A stretch of 19,101 nt of DNA from JOPF133 sp052144935 (GTDB lineage Bacteria; Acidobacteriota; Terriglobia; Bryobacterales; Bryobacteraceae), in the NCBI GenBank assembly GCA_052144935.1, contig JBKQPR010000356.1, positions 1-19,101 of the forward strand. Reading direction: 5' to 3'. The notes under the pieces were generated by a model that searched no databases, was not told where the DNA came from, and worked only from the letters and a program-made list of their open reading frames with translations. A program made the position numbers and the translations under genes. This document shows positions 1 through 6,938 of the stretch, piece after piece. Within the stretch, counting starts at the first letter, position 1, and every line of letters begins with the position of its first letter.

Positions 1-1507
1 CGGAGTAGATTTGCAGGTAATTGAGTGGCGCGGCGCCCTGGGTTCCGCCGAAGGAGGACGCGACCGCCGTTCCGTCGAAGTAGACGTTGAGCACGTTGTA
101 CTCCGCCTGCTCCGGCGTGATCAGGTCCTTGGCAGGGACACCGCTGAATTGCTTGTAGCTTGTGAGATTCGCCTGAGTGACGCCTGGGGCCAGACAAGCC
201 TGCGGGATGCACGCCACCGGAATACACCCGTTCGTCGTGCAACTCGATGGAATGCTGCACCCCACGGGCGTATCGTTGGCATTGGGCGGAAATGTGCTGG
301 TGCATCCTTCGGGCAAGGTGGCGATCGAGAAAGTTGTGTTGAACTGTGACCCGCCCAAGATCTGCGCAGAAGGCGACGTCAACTGCGCCGTGCTCTGCGA
401 CAACTGTTTCACCCCGGGAACGCCCAGGTTTCCATTGCCCACGCGGGCGGCTTCCATCCCGCTCGTCTGGGTGGCCTTGGCGTTGGCCCCGCCGACGGTG
501 GCTTCCACAAAGTGTGCCAGAATCGTTGTCTCCGCGGCGCAATCCAGGTTCGGGTTGACGGCGCAGTCCGCGGCAAACGCGCTTGGGATGGTTACGGTAG
601 CGCCAGTGAAGTTGGGTAAGCCGTTGCCCGTGGTGGCCACCAGCGTTACTCCGCTGAAGTTCTGCCCGAACATGTCGATGGCGTTGTTCCACTCATCGAT
701 GAACGCCTGATTCGTTTTCAAGTACGCCGCCTGACCCGCATAATGGAACGCCAGCAGTTGAATCCACATATTGCTTGGCGTGATCGCGGTTCCGAACTGC
801 GTCTGCGGGTTATTCGAGTTCGCGTCGTTGGGTACAATCATCTCCGCCGACGCGGCCGTGGGCCCCGCAACCGCGATCGATACAAACGCCGGATTGGACC
901 CATACCGGGCGGCCAGCGCCGTCAAAAAAGTTTGCCAGGCACTCTTGTAAACAGGATTCCACGGCAGCGGAAGCACCGTGCCGTCGCCCCCTTCCTGGTA
1001 ACCCGTGAAGGTCGCCGTTCCGCACGTGCTGGGAGGAGTGACAACGGAGGTCTGAAACAGCCCATCGCAACTGGGAATCTGCGCCAAGATCCATTGGGGC
1101 GACTGAAATCCCGGCGTCACGATGAGCTGAGTGGTCTTCGGCGCCTGGGCCGGATTTTGCCCATTCCATGCCGCTGCCTGGGCGAAGGCGTCGTCCACAT
1201 AATTCCAAAAATAGGGCGCGGCAGACGTCGGCGGATTGGGGTTGAGCGTGTCCCAGTGCACCTGAAGCGTAAGCCCCGCGATCGCCGGGTTGCCCAGGAG
1301 ATCCTGGTAAAGACTGTCGAAATAGGCGTCGAGTTGTGCCGTCGTGATCGAGGGATTCGCTTTCTGCTGCTGGTTGATGCCGTCCTCGACGTTCACCACG
1401 GCGTAGATGCCCCGCGGCCTGCGTGGGGCTGTCGGACCCTGGGCCACGAGGGCCGGCGCCAGCACGAGAAAACTCAGTCCGAGAGCGTACCTTGCCGAAT
1501 AGCCCAT
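1..1507 (-). CDS. Secreted glycoside-hydrolase-like (TIM-barrel type) protein, 3' end outside window
   Basis: The minus-strand frame is open from an ATG at 1507 to the left edge, giving about 502 residues without a stop, so the C-terminus is missing. Residues 1-22 form a signal peptide (short basic start, hydrophobic core, LVA before Q23), so the protein is probably exported. The mature start, with GIYAVVNVEDG, a later LQVHWDTLNP and IVTPGFQSPQW, resembles the first strands of GH5/GH42-like TIM barrels. A later RYGSNPAFVSIAVAGPTA stretch fits the next barrel strands of such enzymes. No catalytic Glu pair can be assigned with confidence. A strong Shine-Dalgarno (GGAGGAGGGG) lies about 8 nt before the ATG, which fixes the start. 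Signal peptide and start are seen directly; the hydrolase class is inference and the substrate is unknown. Confidence 0.7.
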   Translation of the reverse strand, partial: MGYSARYALGLSFLVLAPALVAQGPTAPRRPRGIYAVVNVEDGINQQQKANPSITTAQLDAYFDSLYQDLLGNPAIAGLTLQVHWDTLNPNPPTSAAPYFWNYVDDAFAQAAAWNGQNPAQAPKTTQLIVTPGFQSPQWILAQIPSCDGLFQTSVVTPPSTCGTATFTGYQEGGDGTVLPLPWNPVYKSAWQTFLTALAARYGSNPAFVSIAVAGPTAASAEMIVPNDANSNNPQTQFGTAITPSNMWIQLLAFHYAGQAAYLKTNQAFIDEWNNAIDMFGQNFSGVTLVATTGNGLPNFTGATVTIPSAFAADCAVNPNLDCAAETTILAHFVEATVGGANAKATQTSGMEAARVGNGNLGVPGVKQLSQSTAQLTSPSAQILGGSQFNTTFSIATLPEGCTSTFPPNANDTPVGCSIPSSCTTNGCIPVACIPQACLAPGVTQANLTSYKQFSGVPAKDLITPEQAEYNVLNVYFDGTAVASSFGGTQGAAPLNYLQIYS

Positions 1508-1510
1508 CGT

Positions 1511-1547
1511 CCCCTCCTCCCTAAACCACTTTTGCGATTCTATCCTG
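1511..1547 (-). promoter_or_regulatory. -10-like box and Shine-Dalgarno of the secreted hydrolase-like gene
   Basis: Reading the minus strand, AGGATAGAATC contains a TAGAAT -10 candidate (1537-1542), and GGAGGAGGGG follows before the ATG at 1507. The same AGGATAGAATC string precedes the kinase gene at 4413 on the plus strand, which suggests a shared promoter style. No good -35 hexamer is seen at 16-18 bp. The rest of the gap up to 1804 is GC-rich, and I see no gene in it. Confidence 0.4.
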
Positions 1548-1804
1548 TATCGCGCCACCGGAAAATGAGGACGGCAACGGGGGCAAGCCAAAAGCATGCC
1601 CCGGGAGCGGGGAGGACAGGGATTTTCACGGCTGGGGCGCGCAGATCCCGCACCGCGGGGCGGCCCAGCCCTAGGGGCCAGCCACGACCAGGGCGATGCG
1701 CCAGATCCTCGCCCGGGGCTGGAAACACCAATATCGTTTAGCACCCGATTTTCCCCCGCGGCCCTGCTCAAAACCAATGGGCGTGTTAACTTGAAATCCA
1801 GGGC

Positions 1805-2584
1805 ATGCACATTCTCTTCATTGGGGACATTTTCGCCGCGCCGGGACGACGGATCGTGGCGGACCACCTGCAGGACATCCGCCAGACCAACCGGATCGAC
1901 CTGGCGATTGCCAATGCCGAGAATGCCGCGGGCGGATTCGGGATCACCCCGTCGGTGGCGGAGGAATTGTTCGCCTTGGGACTGGACGTGCTCACCAGCG
2001 GCAATCACGTTTGGGACAAGCGCGAGGTGTTCGATTATTTTGCCCGCCAGCCGCGTCTGCTGCGGCCGGCCAATTACCCCGACGCCCCGGGAAGCGGCAT
2101 GATCACGGTGCGGGCGCGCAACGGAGTGGAGTGCGCGGTGTTCAATCTGCAAGGGCGCACCTACATGCCGGCCACCGATTGCCCGTTCCGCAAAGCCGAT
2201 CAGCTTCTGGCGGAGCTGGATCCCGCCATTCAGGTGAAGTTCGTGGATTTTCACGCCGAGGTGACCAGCGAAAAGATCGCCATGGGCTGGTACCTGGACG
2301 GACGGGTTTCGGCGGTGGTCGGCACCCATACGCATGTGCCCACGGCGGACACGCGGATTCTGCCGGGCGGCACGGCGTACCAGACCGATTGCGGCATGAC
2401 GGGGCCCTACCTCTCGGTGATCGGAGTGGACACCCGCATCGTCGTGCAGCGGTTCTTAACCGGGTTGCCGGTGCGCATGGAGGCGGCCAAGCAAGGGCCG
2501 GAGCTGCACGCGGTAATCGTAGACGTCGACGAAGCCACCGGCAAGGCGCGCTCGGTGCGGCGCCATGCGATCAACGGAGATTAA
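1805..2584 (+). CDS. YmdB/TIGR00282 family metallophosphoesterase (probable 2',3'-cyclic nucleotide phosphodiesterase)
   Basis: 259 residues, the usual length of this family. The dinuclear metal-site motifs are all present in order: GDIFAAPGR (D8), NAENAAGG (E39, N40), TSGNHVWDK (N67, H68), DFHAE (H150) and VVGTHTHVPTAD (H175, H177), then the family-typical QTDCGMTGPY. Known members such as Bacillus YmdB hydrolyse 2',3'-cyclic nucleotides and affect biofilm and sporulation decisions. The protein is predicted to be cytosolic. The start is set by the family N-terminus (MHILFIGD); no clear ribosome binding site precedes it. The next gene, a diguanylate cyclase, begins 6 nt after the stop, so the two are probably cotranscribed. 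Confidence 0.93.
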   Translation: MHILFIGDIFAAPGRRIVADHLQDIRQTNRIDLAIANAENAAGGFGITPSVAEELFALGLDVLTSGNHVWDKREVFDYFARQPRLLRPANYPDAPGSGMITVRARNGVECAVFNLQGRTYMPATDCPFRKADQLLAELDPAIQVKFVDFHAEVTSEKIAMGWYLDGRVSAVVGTHTHVPTADTRILPGGTAYQTDCGMTGPYLSVIGVDTRIVVQRFLTGLPVRMEAAKQGPELHAVIVDVDEATGKARSVRRHAINGD

Positions 2585-2590
2585 ATCGGC

Positions 2591-3766
2591 ATGCCGCCTT
2601 CCCCGCTACTTCCGGATCTCACGGTCTTCGCCATCCAGGAGTTGGGCGCGCTGCTGTTCGGCCTGGTGTTTCTATTCCTGTACCGGCAGTCCGAGGTGGT
2701 GTACTTCGGGCTGTGGTCGATCGCCTGGCTGTTGCGATTTCTGGCGGCGCTGTTCGGCTACGAGCTGCTGCGGACCGAGGCGGCGGGCTGGCTGGCGCCC
2801 TATGCGACCTTTGAATTCGCCTTCGTGATCGTGCTGATATCGGCGGCGCGGGCGGGCTTCGCTTCGGGCATCAAGGACTGGCGCACGGTGCTCCGGCTGA
2901 TCGCCATTCTCCCCATGTTCGTCGCGCTGGTGTGGGGCATCAGCCAGTACGCGGGGCTGCAGGCCTACGAGATTTCCGACGCCCTGGTGCTGGCCACGGT
3001 GTACTTTTACAACTTCGCGCAACTGAAAAAGCAACAGGGCATCGGCAGCCGGGTGTTCCGCTTCTCGCTGCTGTTGCTGGCGGGGGCCTTCCTGATGCAT
3101 GCCGTATGGCTGGTGTATATTTATCGCACCGCCGGTCCGGCGATGGTGTGGGCGCGCTATCTGCACAACGAAGCGTATTACGATTTCGCGCTGCACTGCA
3201 TGCTGGCATTCGCGGCCATGGGGATGTGGAGCGAGAACCAGATCGAGCGCGTGCGGGAGCTGGGCTCGGAATTGGACAAACTGCGCCGGGATGCGACGCA
3301 ATCCCGGGACCTCGACCGGCTGACCGGCTTGTTGAACCAGGCGGCCCTGGCGCTGCGCATCGAATCGCCCCTGCTCTTCGATGGCGTGGTGGTGGTCTGC
3401 GACATGGACAATTTCAAGGAGGTCAACGACTGCTACGGACACCTGGTGGGGGATGAGATCCTGCGCCACATCGGCAATCTGCTCAGGGCGTCTATCCGCA
3501 AGGAGGATGAAGCCTTCCGCTGGGGCGGCGACGAGTTCGTGATCCTGTTCCAGAACCAGTGCGCGGACGTGGCCGAGAAGCGCATGGGAGAACTGGAGCT
3601 GCGCCTGCGCGATTTCCGCGTGCGCGGGTTTGGCGTGCTGCCGATCGGATTCAGTTGGGGGACCGCTGAATTAACCGGCCGCAGTTTGCGGGATGCCCTC
3701 GACGAAGCCGACCGCAACATGTACGCGCACAAGCGAATGCGCGGCGTGGAACGGGCCGGAAGATAA
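2591..3766 (+). CDS. Membrane-bound GGDEF diguanylate cyclase
   Basis: 391 residues. Residues about 10-215 hold roughly six or seven hydrophobic segments forming a membrane sensor region of no family I can name. A short charged, coiled-coil-like linker (215-240) leads into a GGDEF domain (about 240-388). Visible motifs are DRLTGLLNQ (242-250), the metal-site DMDNFKEVND (271-280), and an intact active site GGDEF at 312-316. An RxxD allosteric inhibition site (RKED, 303-306) lies exactly five residues before it. All catalytic residues are present, so it should make cyclic di-GMP from two GTP and be subject to product inhibition. It follows the YmdB-like gene by 6 nt in a likely bicistronic unit. 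No EAL domain is present. Confidence 0.92.
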   Translation: MPPSPLLPDLTVFAIQELGALLFGLVFLFLYRQSEVVYFGLWSIAWLLRFLAALFGYELLRTEAAGWLAPYATFEFAFVIVLISAARAGFASGIKDWRTVLRLIAILPMFVALVWGISQYAGLQAYEISDALVLATVYFYNFAQLKKQQGIGSRVFRFSLLLLAGAFLMHAVWLVYIYRTAGPAMVWARYLHNEAYYDFALHCMLAFAAMGMWSENQIERVRELGSELDKLRRDATQSRDLDRLTGLLNQAALALRIESPLLFDGVVVVCDMDNFKEVNDCYGHLVGDEILRHIGNLLRASIRKEDEAFRWGGDEFVILFQNQCADVAEKRMGELELRLRDFRVRGFGVLPIGFSWGTAELTGRSLRDALDEADRNMYAHKRMRGVERAGR

Positions 3767-3857
3767 CGTTACCTGAGAGGGCACCTACGCCGCGGTACGC
3801 CGCGAGCCGTCGACGGAGGTACTGTTAGCGTTTGCATTCTAACTCCAACGAGCCATT

Positions 3858-3883
3858 ACCAATAGTCATAACCAATAGCCAGT
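3858..3883 (+). repeat. Two 13-bp-spaced direct repeats (ACCAATAG) upstream of the Flp pilin gene
   Basis: ACCAATAGTCATA at 3858 is followed directly by ACCAATAGCCAGT at 3871. The copies lie 35-48 bp upstream of the -35 box of the pilin promoter. The position suits an activator or repressor binding site, but the 13-bp period is not a full helical turn multiple, so this is only a candidate. Confidence 0.35.
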
Positions 3884-3905
3884 ACCCGATTAACCCTGGT
3901 CAGTC

Positions 3906-3934
3906 TTGAAATACTCTACAAAGTCCAATATTCT
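3906..3934 (+). promoter_or_regulatory. Sigma-70-type promoter of the Flp pilin gene
   Basis: TTGAAA (3906-3911) and TATTCT (3929-3934) are separated by exactly 17 bp, close to the housekeeping consensus. Transcription would begin near 3941, almost on top of the ribosome binding site, so the leader should be very short. An AGGAG Shine-Dalgarno at 3942-3946 lies 3 nt before the first of two consecutive ATG codons and 6 nt before the second. Confidence 0.6.
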
Positions 3935-3949
3935 CGTTACCAGGAGTTT

Positions 3950-4138
3950 ATGATGCGTTTCGTGAAAACATTTTGGACGGACGATCAGGGGCAGGACCTG
4001 ATTGAATATACACTGTTAATGGCATTCGTGGCACTCGCCTCGGCTGCCTTGTTTATTGGCGCGGGGGGTAGCATCTCGGGAATCTGGAGCACGTCGAACT
4101 CACAGTTGGTCGCTGCCAACTCCAGCGCGTCCTCCTAA
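3950..4138 (+). CDS. Flp/Fap-type pilin
   Basis: 62 residues. A short basic leader (residues 1-14, ending DDQG) precedes QDLIEYTLLMAFVALASAALF, the class IVb pilin signature. Cleavage after G14 would place Glu at +5 (E19) and Tyr at +6 (Y20), as in Flp pilins processed by a TadV/PilD-type prepilin peptidase. The hydrophobic helix spans about 17-40, followed by a short Ser/Thr/Asn-rich tail. Such pilins polymerise into adhesive fimbriae exported by the Tad apparatus. No tad, cpa or rcp genes lie nearby, so this copy is an orphan. It has its own promoter and a possible terminator. Starting at the second ATG would give 61 residues and the better ribosome-binding-site spacing. Confidence 0.9.
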   Translation: MMRFVKTFWTDDQGQDLIEYTLLMAFVALASAALFIGAGGSISGIWSTSNSQLVAANSSASS

Positions 4139-4146
4139 ACCAACCT

Positions 4147-4185
4147 CCGGCGGCACGCTAATCCAGGAGCGGGGCCGCCGGTTTC
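4147..4185 (+). terminator. Possible terminator after the Flp pilin gene
   Basis: A perfect 8-bp GC stem (CCGGCGGC at 4147-4154, GCCGCCGG at 4174-4181) closes a 19-nt loop and is followed by TTTCCC. It begins 8 nt after the pilin stop. The loop is long and the T-run short, so termination activity is uncertain. Confidence 0.4.
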
Positions 4186-4217
4186 CCAAAACAGGTCAGG
4201 ACGATGCCGGCGCCGGC

Positions 4218-4248
4218 GCGCCCGCTGGGGGGATGCCCTCTGGGCCCC
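4218..4248 (+). repeat. Dispersed 12-bp GC repeat, copy A (intergenic)
   Basis: GCGCCCGCTGGG, then GGG, then ATGCCCTCTGGG and CCCC. The two 12-mers match the consensus GYGCCCNCTGGG shared with the copies near 5792, 9086, 13437 and 14871, and the copy ends in GGGCCC like all the others. It lies in the 274-bp gap between the pilin and kinase genes, where I see no gene. Confidence 0.55.
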
Positions 4249-4393
4249 GCCGGATGGTGGGGTATTCCTCACCGCCCAGACGGCATACCGGACCGCCAGC
4301 ACTTCTCGGGATCGGTCGCCCTACGGACAAACGGAATCGCCGGCACGGGGGCGTTTGCCATTTTCCAGCGGCCCTGACGCACAGGCGATAGGA

Positions 4394-4399
4394 TAGAAT
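4394..4399 (+). promoter_or_regulatory. -10-like box of the Ser/Thr kinase gene
   Basis: TAGAAT within AGGATAGAATC lies 13 nt before the ATG at 4413, so a transcript from it would have a leader of only a few nucleotides. The same string precedes the gene starting at 1507 on the other strand. No convincing -35 box and no Shine-Dalgarno are seen. Confidence 0.35.
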
Positions 4400-4412
4400 C
4401 ATTCCAACCGCT

Positions 4413-5261
4413 ATGGCTGTCTCTGCTGGGACGCAGCTTGGCCCCTACGAAGTCCTCGCGCGGATCGGCGCGGGTGGCATGGGGGAAGTGTACCGAGCCC
4501 GCGATACCAGGCTGAAGCGCGATGTCGCCCTGAAGGTGCTGCCCGCGGGCCTTGCCACAGACCCGGAGAGGCTGGCGCGATTCCAACGCGAGGCTGAGAT
4601 TCTGGCATCCCTCAATCATCCGGGGATCGCCGGGATTTACGGCCTGGTTGAAAATGCGCTCGCCATGGAACTGGTAGAGGGCGAGACGCTGCCTTGCCCC
4701 GTGGCGGTGGAGAGTGCGATTGCCTACGCCAGGCAGATCGTCGACGCCATCGAGTACGCGCACGACCGTGGCGTGATTCACCGCGACCTGAAGCCCGCCA
4801 ATATCAAGGTGACGCCCGAGGGCGCGATCAAGATCCTGGACTTCGGCCTGGCGAAAGCGCTCGATGAGCGTTCGGCCGCCACCGAGAACACCGACAACTC
4901 ACCCACCTTCACGATGGGCGCAACGGCGGTGGGCGTGATTTTGGGGACTGCGGCGTATATGTCGCCGGAGCAGGCAGTGGGGAAGGCCGCCGACCGCCGC
5001 GCCGACATATTCTCCTTCGGCGCGGTGCTGTATGAGATGCTGGCGGGCAAGCGCGCGTTCGCCGGGGAATCGACGGGGGAGACGCTGGCGGCAGTGGTTA
5101 GAGACCAGCCCGACTGGTCGGCGCTGCCACGCGCAGGCACATCATCGGCGAAGCGCGGCGCCCATGGCCGGGAGCGGAGCGTAGTGCCGCCGGGTCCTAC
5201 TTCAGCAGCCGGTAAGCCCGCCGGGCGACGATGGTTTCTTCGTTGGTGGCCAGCGCCATAA
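4413..5261 (+). CDS. Ser/Thr protein kinase (PknB-like) with truncated C-lobe, probably decaying
   Basis: 282 residues. The N-terminal kinase domain is intact: glycine loop GAGGMGEV (19-26), K41, E60, HRDLKPAN (123-130), DFG (143-145), SPE (184-186) and RADIFSFG (D198). From residue about 240, after DWSALP, the expected helices G-I and their invariant Arg are missing. Instead there is a low-complexity Arg/Gly/Pro tail that reads across the last 65 bp of the convergent acetate kinase gene. In another frame 5135-5161 encodes RHIIGEARR, like the conserved end of this kinase family, so a deletion plus frameshift is likely. The transmembrane, TPR or WD40-like regions usual in acidobacterial homologues are absent. 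ATP binding may survive; stable activity is doubtful. Confidence 0.8.
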   Translation: MAVSAGTQLGPYEVLARIGAGGMGEVYRARDTRLKRDVALKVLPAGLATDPERLARFQREAEILASLNHPGIAGIYGLVENALAMELVEGETLPCPVAVESAIAYARQIVDAIEYAHDRGVIHRDLKPANIKVTPEGAIKILDFGLAKALDERSAATENTDNSPTFTMGATAVGVILGTAAYMSPEQAVGKAADRRADIFSFGAVLYEMLAGKRAFAGESTGETLAAVVRDQPDWSALPRAGTSSAKRGAHGRERSVVPPGPTSAAGKPAGRRWFLRWWPAP

Positions 5262-6303
5262 CCACCACGCGGGAATCTTCGGCCGAGACCACGCGATCGC
5301 CGGCGCCGCTCCGGTTGCGCTCCGGGTCGAGGCGGATTCCCAGGAACTCCAGGCCCTGGCAGCAGGACTCGCGCAGGCGCGCGGAGTTCTCGCCGATGCC
5401 TCCGGTGAAGGCTACCGCGTCCAGGCCGCTCATGGCGGCGGCGTAGGCGCCGATGGTTTTGCGCACCTGGTAGACAAACACCTCCAGCGCCAGGGCGGCC
5501 TTGCGGTTGCCTGCGGCGGCGGCGGCCTCCAAGTCGCGCACATCGCCGCCGGGGATGCCCGAAAGGCCCGCCAGTCCCCCGCCCCCGGCAAGCTGACGGC
5601 GCACTTCTTCGGCCGTCCAGTTGTGGCGCTCCATCATGAAGAGCACCGCGAAGACGTCCAGGTCGCCGTGGCGGGTGGCGTTTTCCAGGCCGGATTGCGG
5701 GCTGAACCCCATGGTGGTGTCGATCGAGCGGCCACCGGCGATGGCGCACATCGAGGAACTCCCGCCCAAGTGGCAACTCACCAGCTTGATCGGGGCCCGG
5801 AGGGCACCCCCGGGGGCGTCCCCCAGCAGCGCCGCCACACGCTCGGCGATGTATTGGTGCGAAGCGCCGTGAAAGCCGTAGCGCGCCACGCCCTCCTCCA
5901 GCCACTGGGCCGGCACGCCGTAGAGACGGGCGCATTCAGGCATGGTGGCGTGGAACTCGGGTTCGAAGGCGGCCACCAGAGGCACGCCCGGCATGGCTTC
6001 CCGGAAGGCTTCGATGGCGGCCAGATAGATGGCGTTGTGGGCCGGAGCGGCGGGCAGAAACTCGCGCAGCGCGGCGACTACGTCCTCATCCACCAGGAAG
6101 GTGCCGCGGTAGCGCGGGCCGGCGTGCACCGCCTTCAAGGCCACCGCGTGGATGGGCGCGCCGCCGGTATCGATCCGCCGGATGGCCTCGCGGTAATCGG
6201 CCACGCGTTCGAAGCGGCCTTTGGCCAGCACCTCTTCGGAGGGCATTTCGAGGAGCTGGTATTTCAGCGAAGTGGAACCGAGGTTGGGGATCAGGATGTT
6301 CAT
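5197..6303 (-). CDS. ackA: Acetate/propionate kinase family protein, divergent
   Basis: 368 residues from the family-like start MNILIPNLGS. Family motifs: phosphate-loop NLGSTSLK (7-14), APAHN (86-90), RYGFHGASH (141-149), SCHLG (176-180), ATRHGD (209-214), and GGIGENSARL (301-310). The family transfers phosphate between ATP and acetate or another short acyl group. Three positions that are catalytic in the Methanosarcina enzyme differ here: Arg91 corresponds to K57, Asp148 to E114 (FEPEFH instead of FDTAFH), and Asn211 to G181. The protein is about 30-40 residues shorter than usual, mostly before residue 60. A 12-bp-period repeat adds the loop at 161-171. The start could also be an ATG at 6333 (10 residues longer). 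Fold is sure; substrate is not. Confidence 0.85.
   Translation of the reverse strand: MNILIPNLGSTSLKYQLLEMPSEEVLAKGRFERVADYREAIRRIDTGGAPIHAVALKAVHAGPRYRGTFLVDEDVVAALREFLPAAPAHNAIYLAAIEAFREAMPGVPLVAAFEPEFHATMPECARLYGVPAQWLEEGVARYGFHGASHQYIAERVAALLGDAPGGALRAPIKLVSCHLGGSSSMCAIAGGRSIDTTMGFSPQSGLENATRHGDLDVFAVLFMMERHNWTAEEVRRQLAGGGGLAGLSGIPGGDVRDLEAAAAAGNRKAALALEVFVYQVRKTIGAYAAAMSGLDAVAFTGGIGENSARLRESCCQGLEFLGIRLDPERNRSGAGDRVVSAEDSRVVVMALATNEETIVARRAYRLLK
5792..5824 (-). repeat. Dispersed 12-bp GC repeat, copy B (inside the acetate kinase gene)
   Basis: Read on the minus strand: ACGCCCCCGGGG, GTGCCCTCCGGG, then CCCC. The units have the same 12-bp period and closing GGGCCC as the other copies. In the acetate kinase frame it encodes residues about 161-171 (GDAPGGALRAP), between two conserved family blocks, where family members usually have a short loop. 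Confidence 0.55.
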
Positions 6304-6330
6304 GGAGTGGCGTGGTGTTCGGTCCGGAGG

Positions 6331-6397
6331 CATCTCAAATTCGCGGCGGCATTGGCGCAAGCCTCCTGGTAGTCCCTCTCGATTCGATGGAATATTA
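6331..6397 (-). promoter_or_regulatory. Leader with perfect Shine-Dalgarno and a 5-codon mini-ORF before the acetate kinase gene
   Basis: On the minus strand a TAATAT -10 candidate (6392-6397) is followed by AGGAGG (6362-6367). Nine nt later comes ATG CCG CCG CGA ATT TGA (6352 to 6335), a complete MPPRI mini-ORF. One nt after its TGA comes an ATG (6333) in frame with the kinase, ten codons before the family-like start at 6303. The only in-frame start near the AGGAGG is a TTG one nt from it, too close for normal initiation. Translation may therefore reach the kinase by reinitiation. Confidence 0.35.
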
Positions 6398-6523
6398 GCA
6401 CAGCCGCCGGCTTTACGCGGAGCGGCCCACCTGCGGTTTCACGGCGCGGCGCCTCCTGGCTGGACGGGGGGGGTGTGGCGCCGGAGATGGCCTCAAAAGT
6501 TGATCGGCTCGTGCCAGTCGGGG

Positions 6524-6925
6524 CTACTGGTTGTCGGGTTCGGATGGCGGCTGGGCAGCCGCTGGAGCCTTGCGGTCTTTGATAAATTCCTCGAAGATCT
6601 GTTCCAGCGTGATATCCCTATTGGCGAATGATTGCAGCGCTGGACCGAGAAGCACTCCTGGAATGCGAATAGGGCCGTCGATCTCCTCGTGTGAAGCCAC
6701 GTTAATGGATAGAAACAAAGCCATCGCCTTGGCCTGCAGCCACGGTACAGTCATCACCGCGTGTTGCTGAACGACCGATGGACTGCCGTACTTCAACACT
6801 TCGCCAAACAGGATCTTTACGTCCCATATACTTAGTTCGAATTTGACATTGTTTGCATACGCTGACACAAAGCGGTCAGATCGGATAATTTCGTCGGCAA
6901 CCGGCTGTGTTTCTTGTTCGGCCAT
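6524..6925 (-). CDS. DUF3467-like protein, third gene of the toxin-antitoxin operon
   Basis: 133 residues. RFVSAYANNVKFELSIWDVK at about 18-37 followed by KILFGEV, and later VPWLQAKAMALFLSINVASHEE, resemble the DUF3467 pattern (YANxVxV..S.wDf...FG, then sPehAKal...l..ni..yE). Members are small, soluble and of unknown function. The C-terminus is a Pro/Ala-rich tail. The AAGGAG ribosome binding site overlaps the stop codon of the upstream antitoxin gene (13-nt gap), so translation is probably coupled. Residues 41-105 carry no catalytic motif. The family call is by eye; a role in the toxin-antitoxin module is inferred only from the operon. Confidence 0.65.
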   Translation of the reverse strand: MAEQETQPVADEIIRSDRFVSAYANNVKFELSIWDVKILFGEVLKYGSPSVVQQHAVMTVPWLQAKAMALFLSINVASHEEIDGPIRIPGVLLGPALQSFANRDITLEQIFEEFIKDRKAPAAAQPPSEPDNQ

Positions 6926-6938
6926 TGATACTGCTCCT

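Noticed and set aside
743..1741. 332-residue plus-strand open frame
   Set aside because: It is Arg-rich shadow of the minus-strand secreted protein, which has a signal peptide, a strong ribosome binding site and an unbroken frame.
2011..2814. 267-residue plus-strand frame overlapping the YmdB-like gene
   Set aside because: Gly/Arg/His-rich shadow in another frame of a gene with all family motifs.
3787..3806. Short CGCGG/CCGCG hairpin after the diguanylate cyclase gene as a terminator or cyclic di-GMP riboswitch
   Set aside because: Only a 5-bp stem with no T-run, and no recognisable riboswitch core sequence.
4778..5935. 385-residue minus-strand frame across the kinase and acetate kinase genes
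   Set aside because: Both real genes in this stretch have clear family motifs in other frames; the composition is typical of GC-rich shadow.
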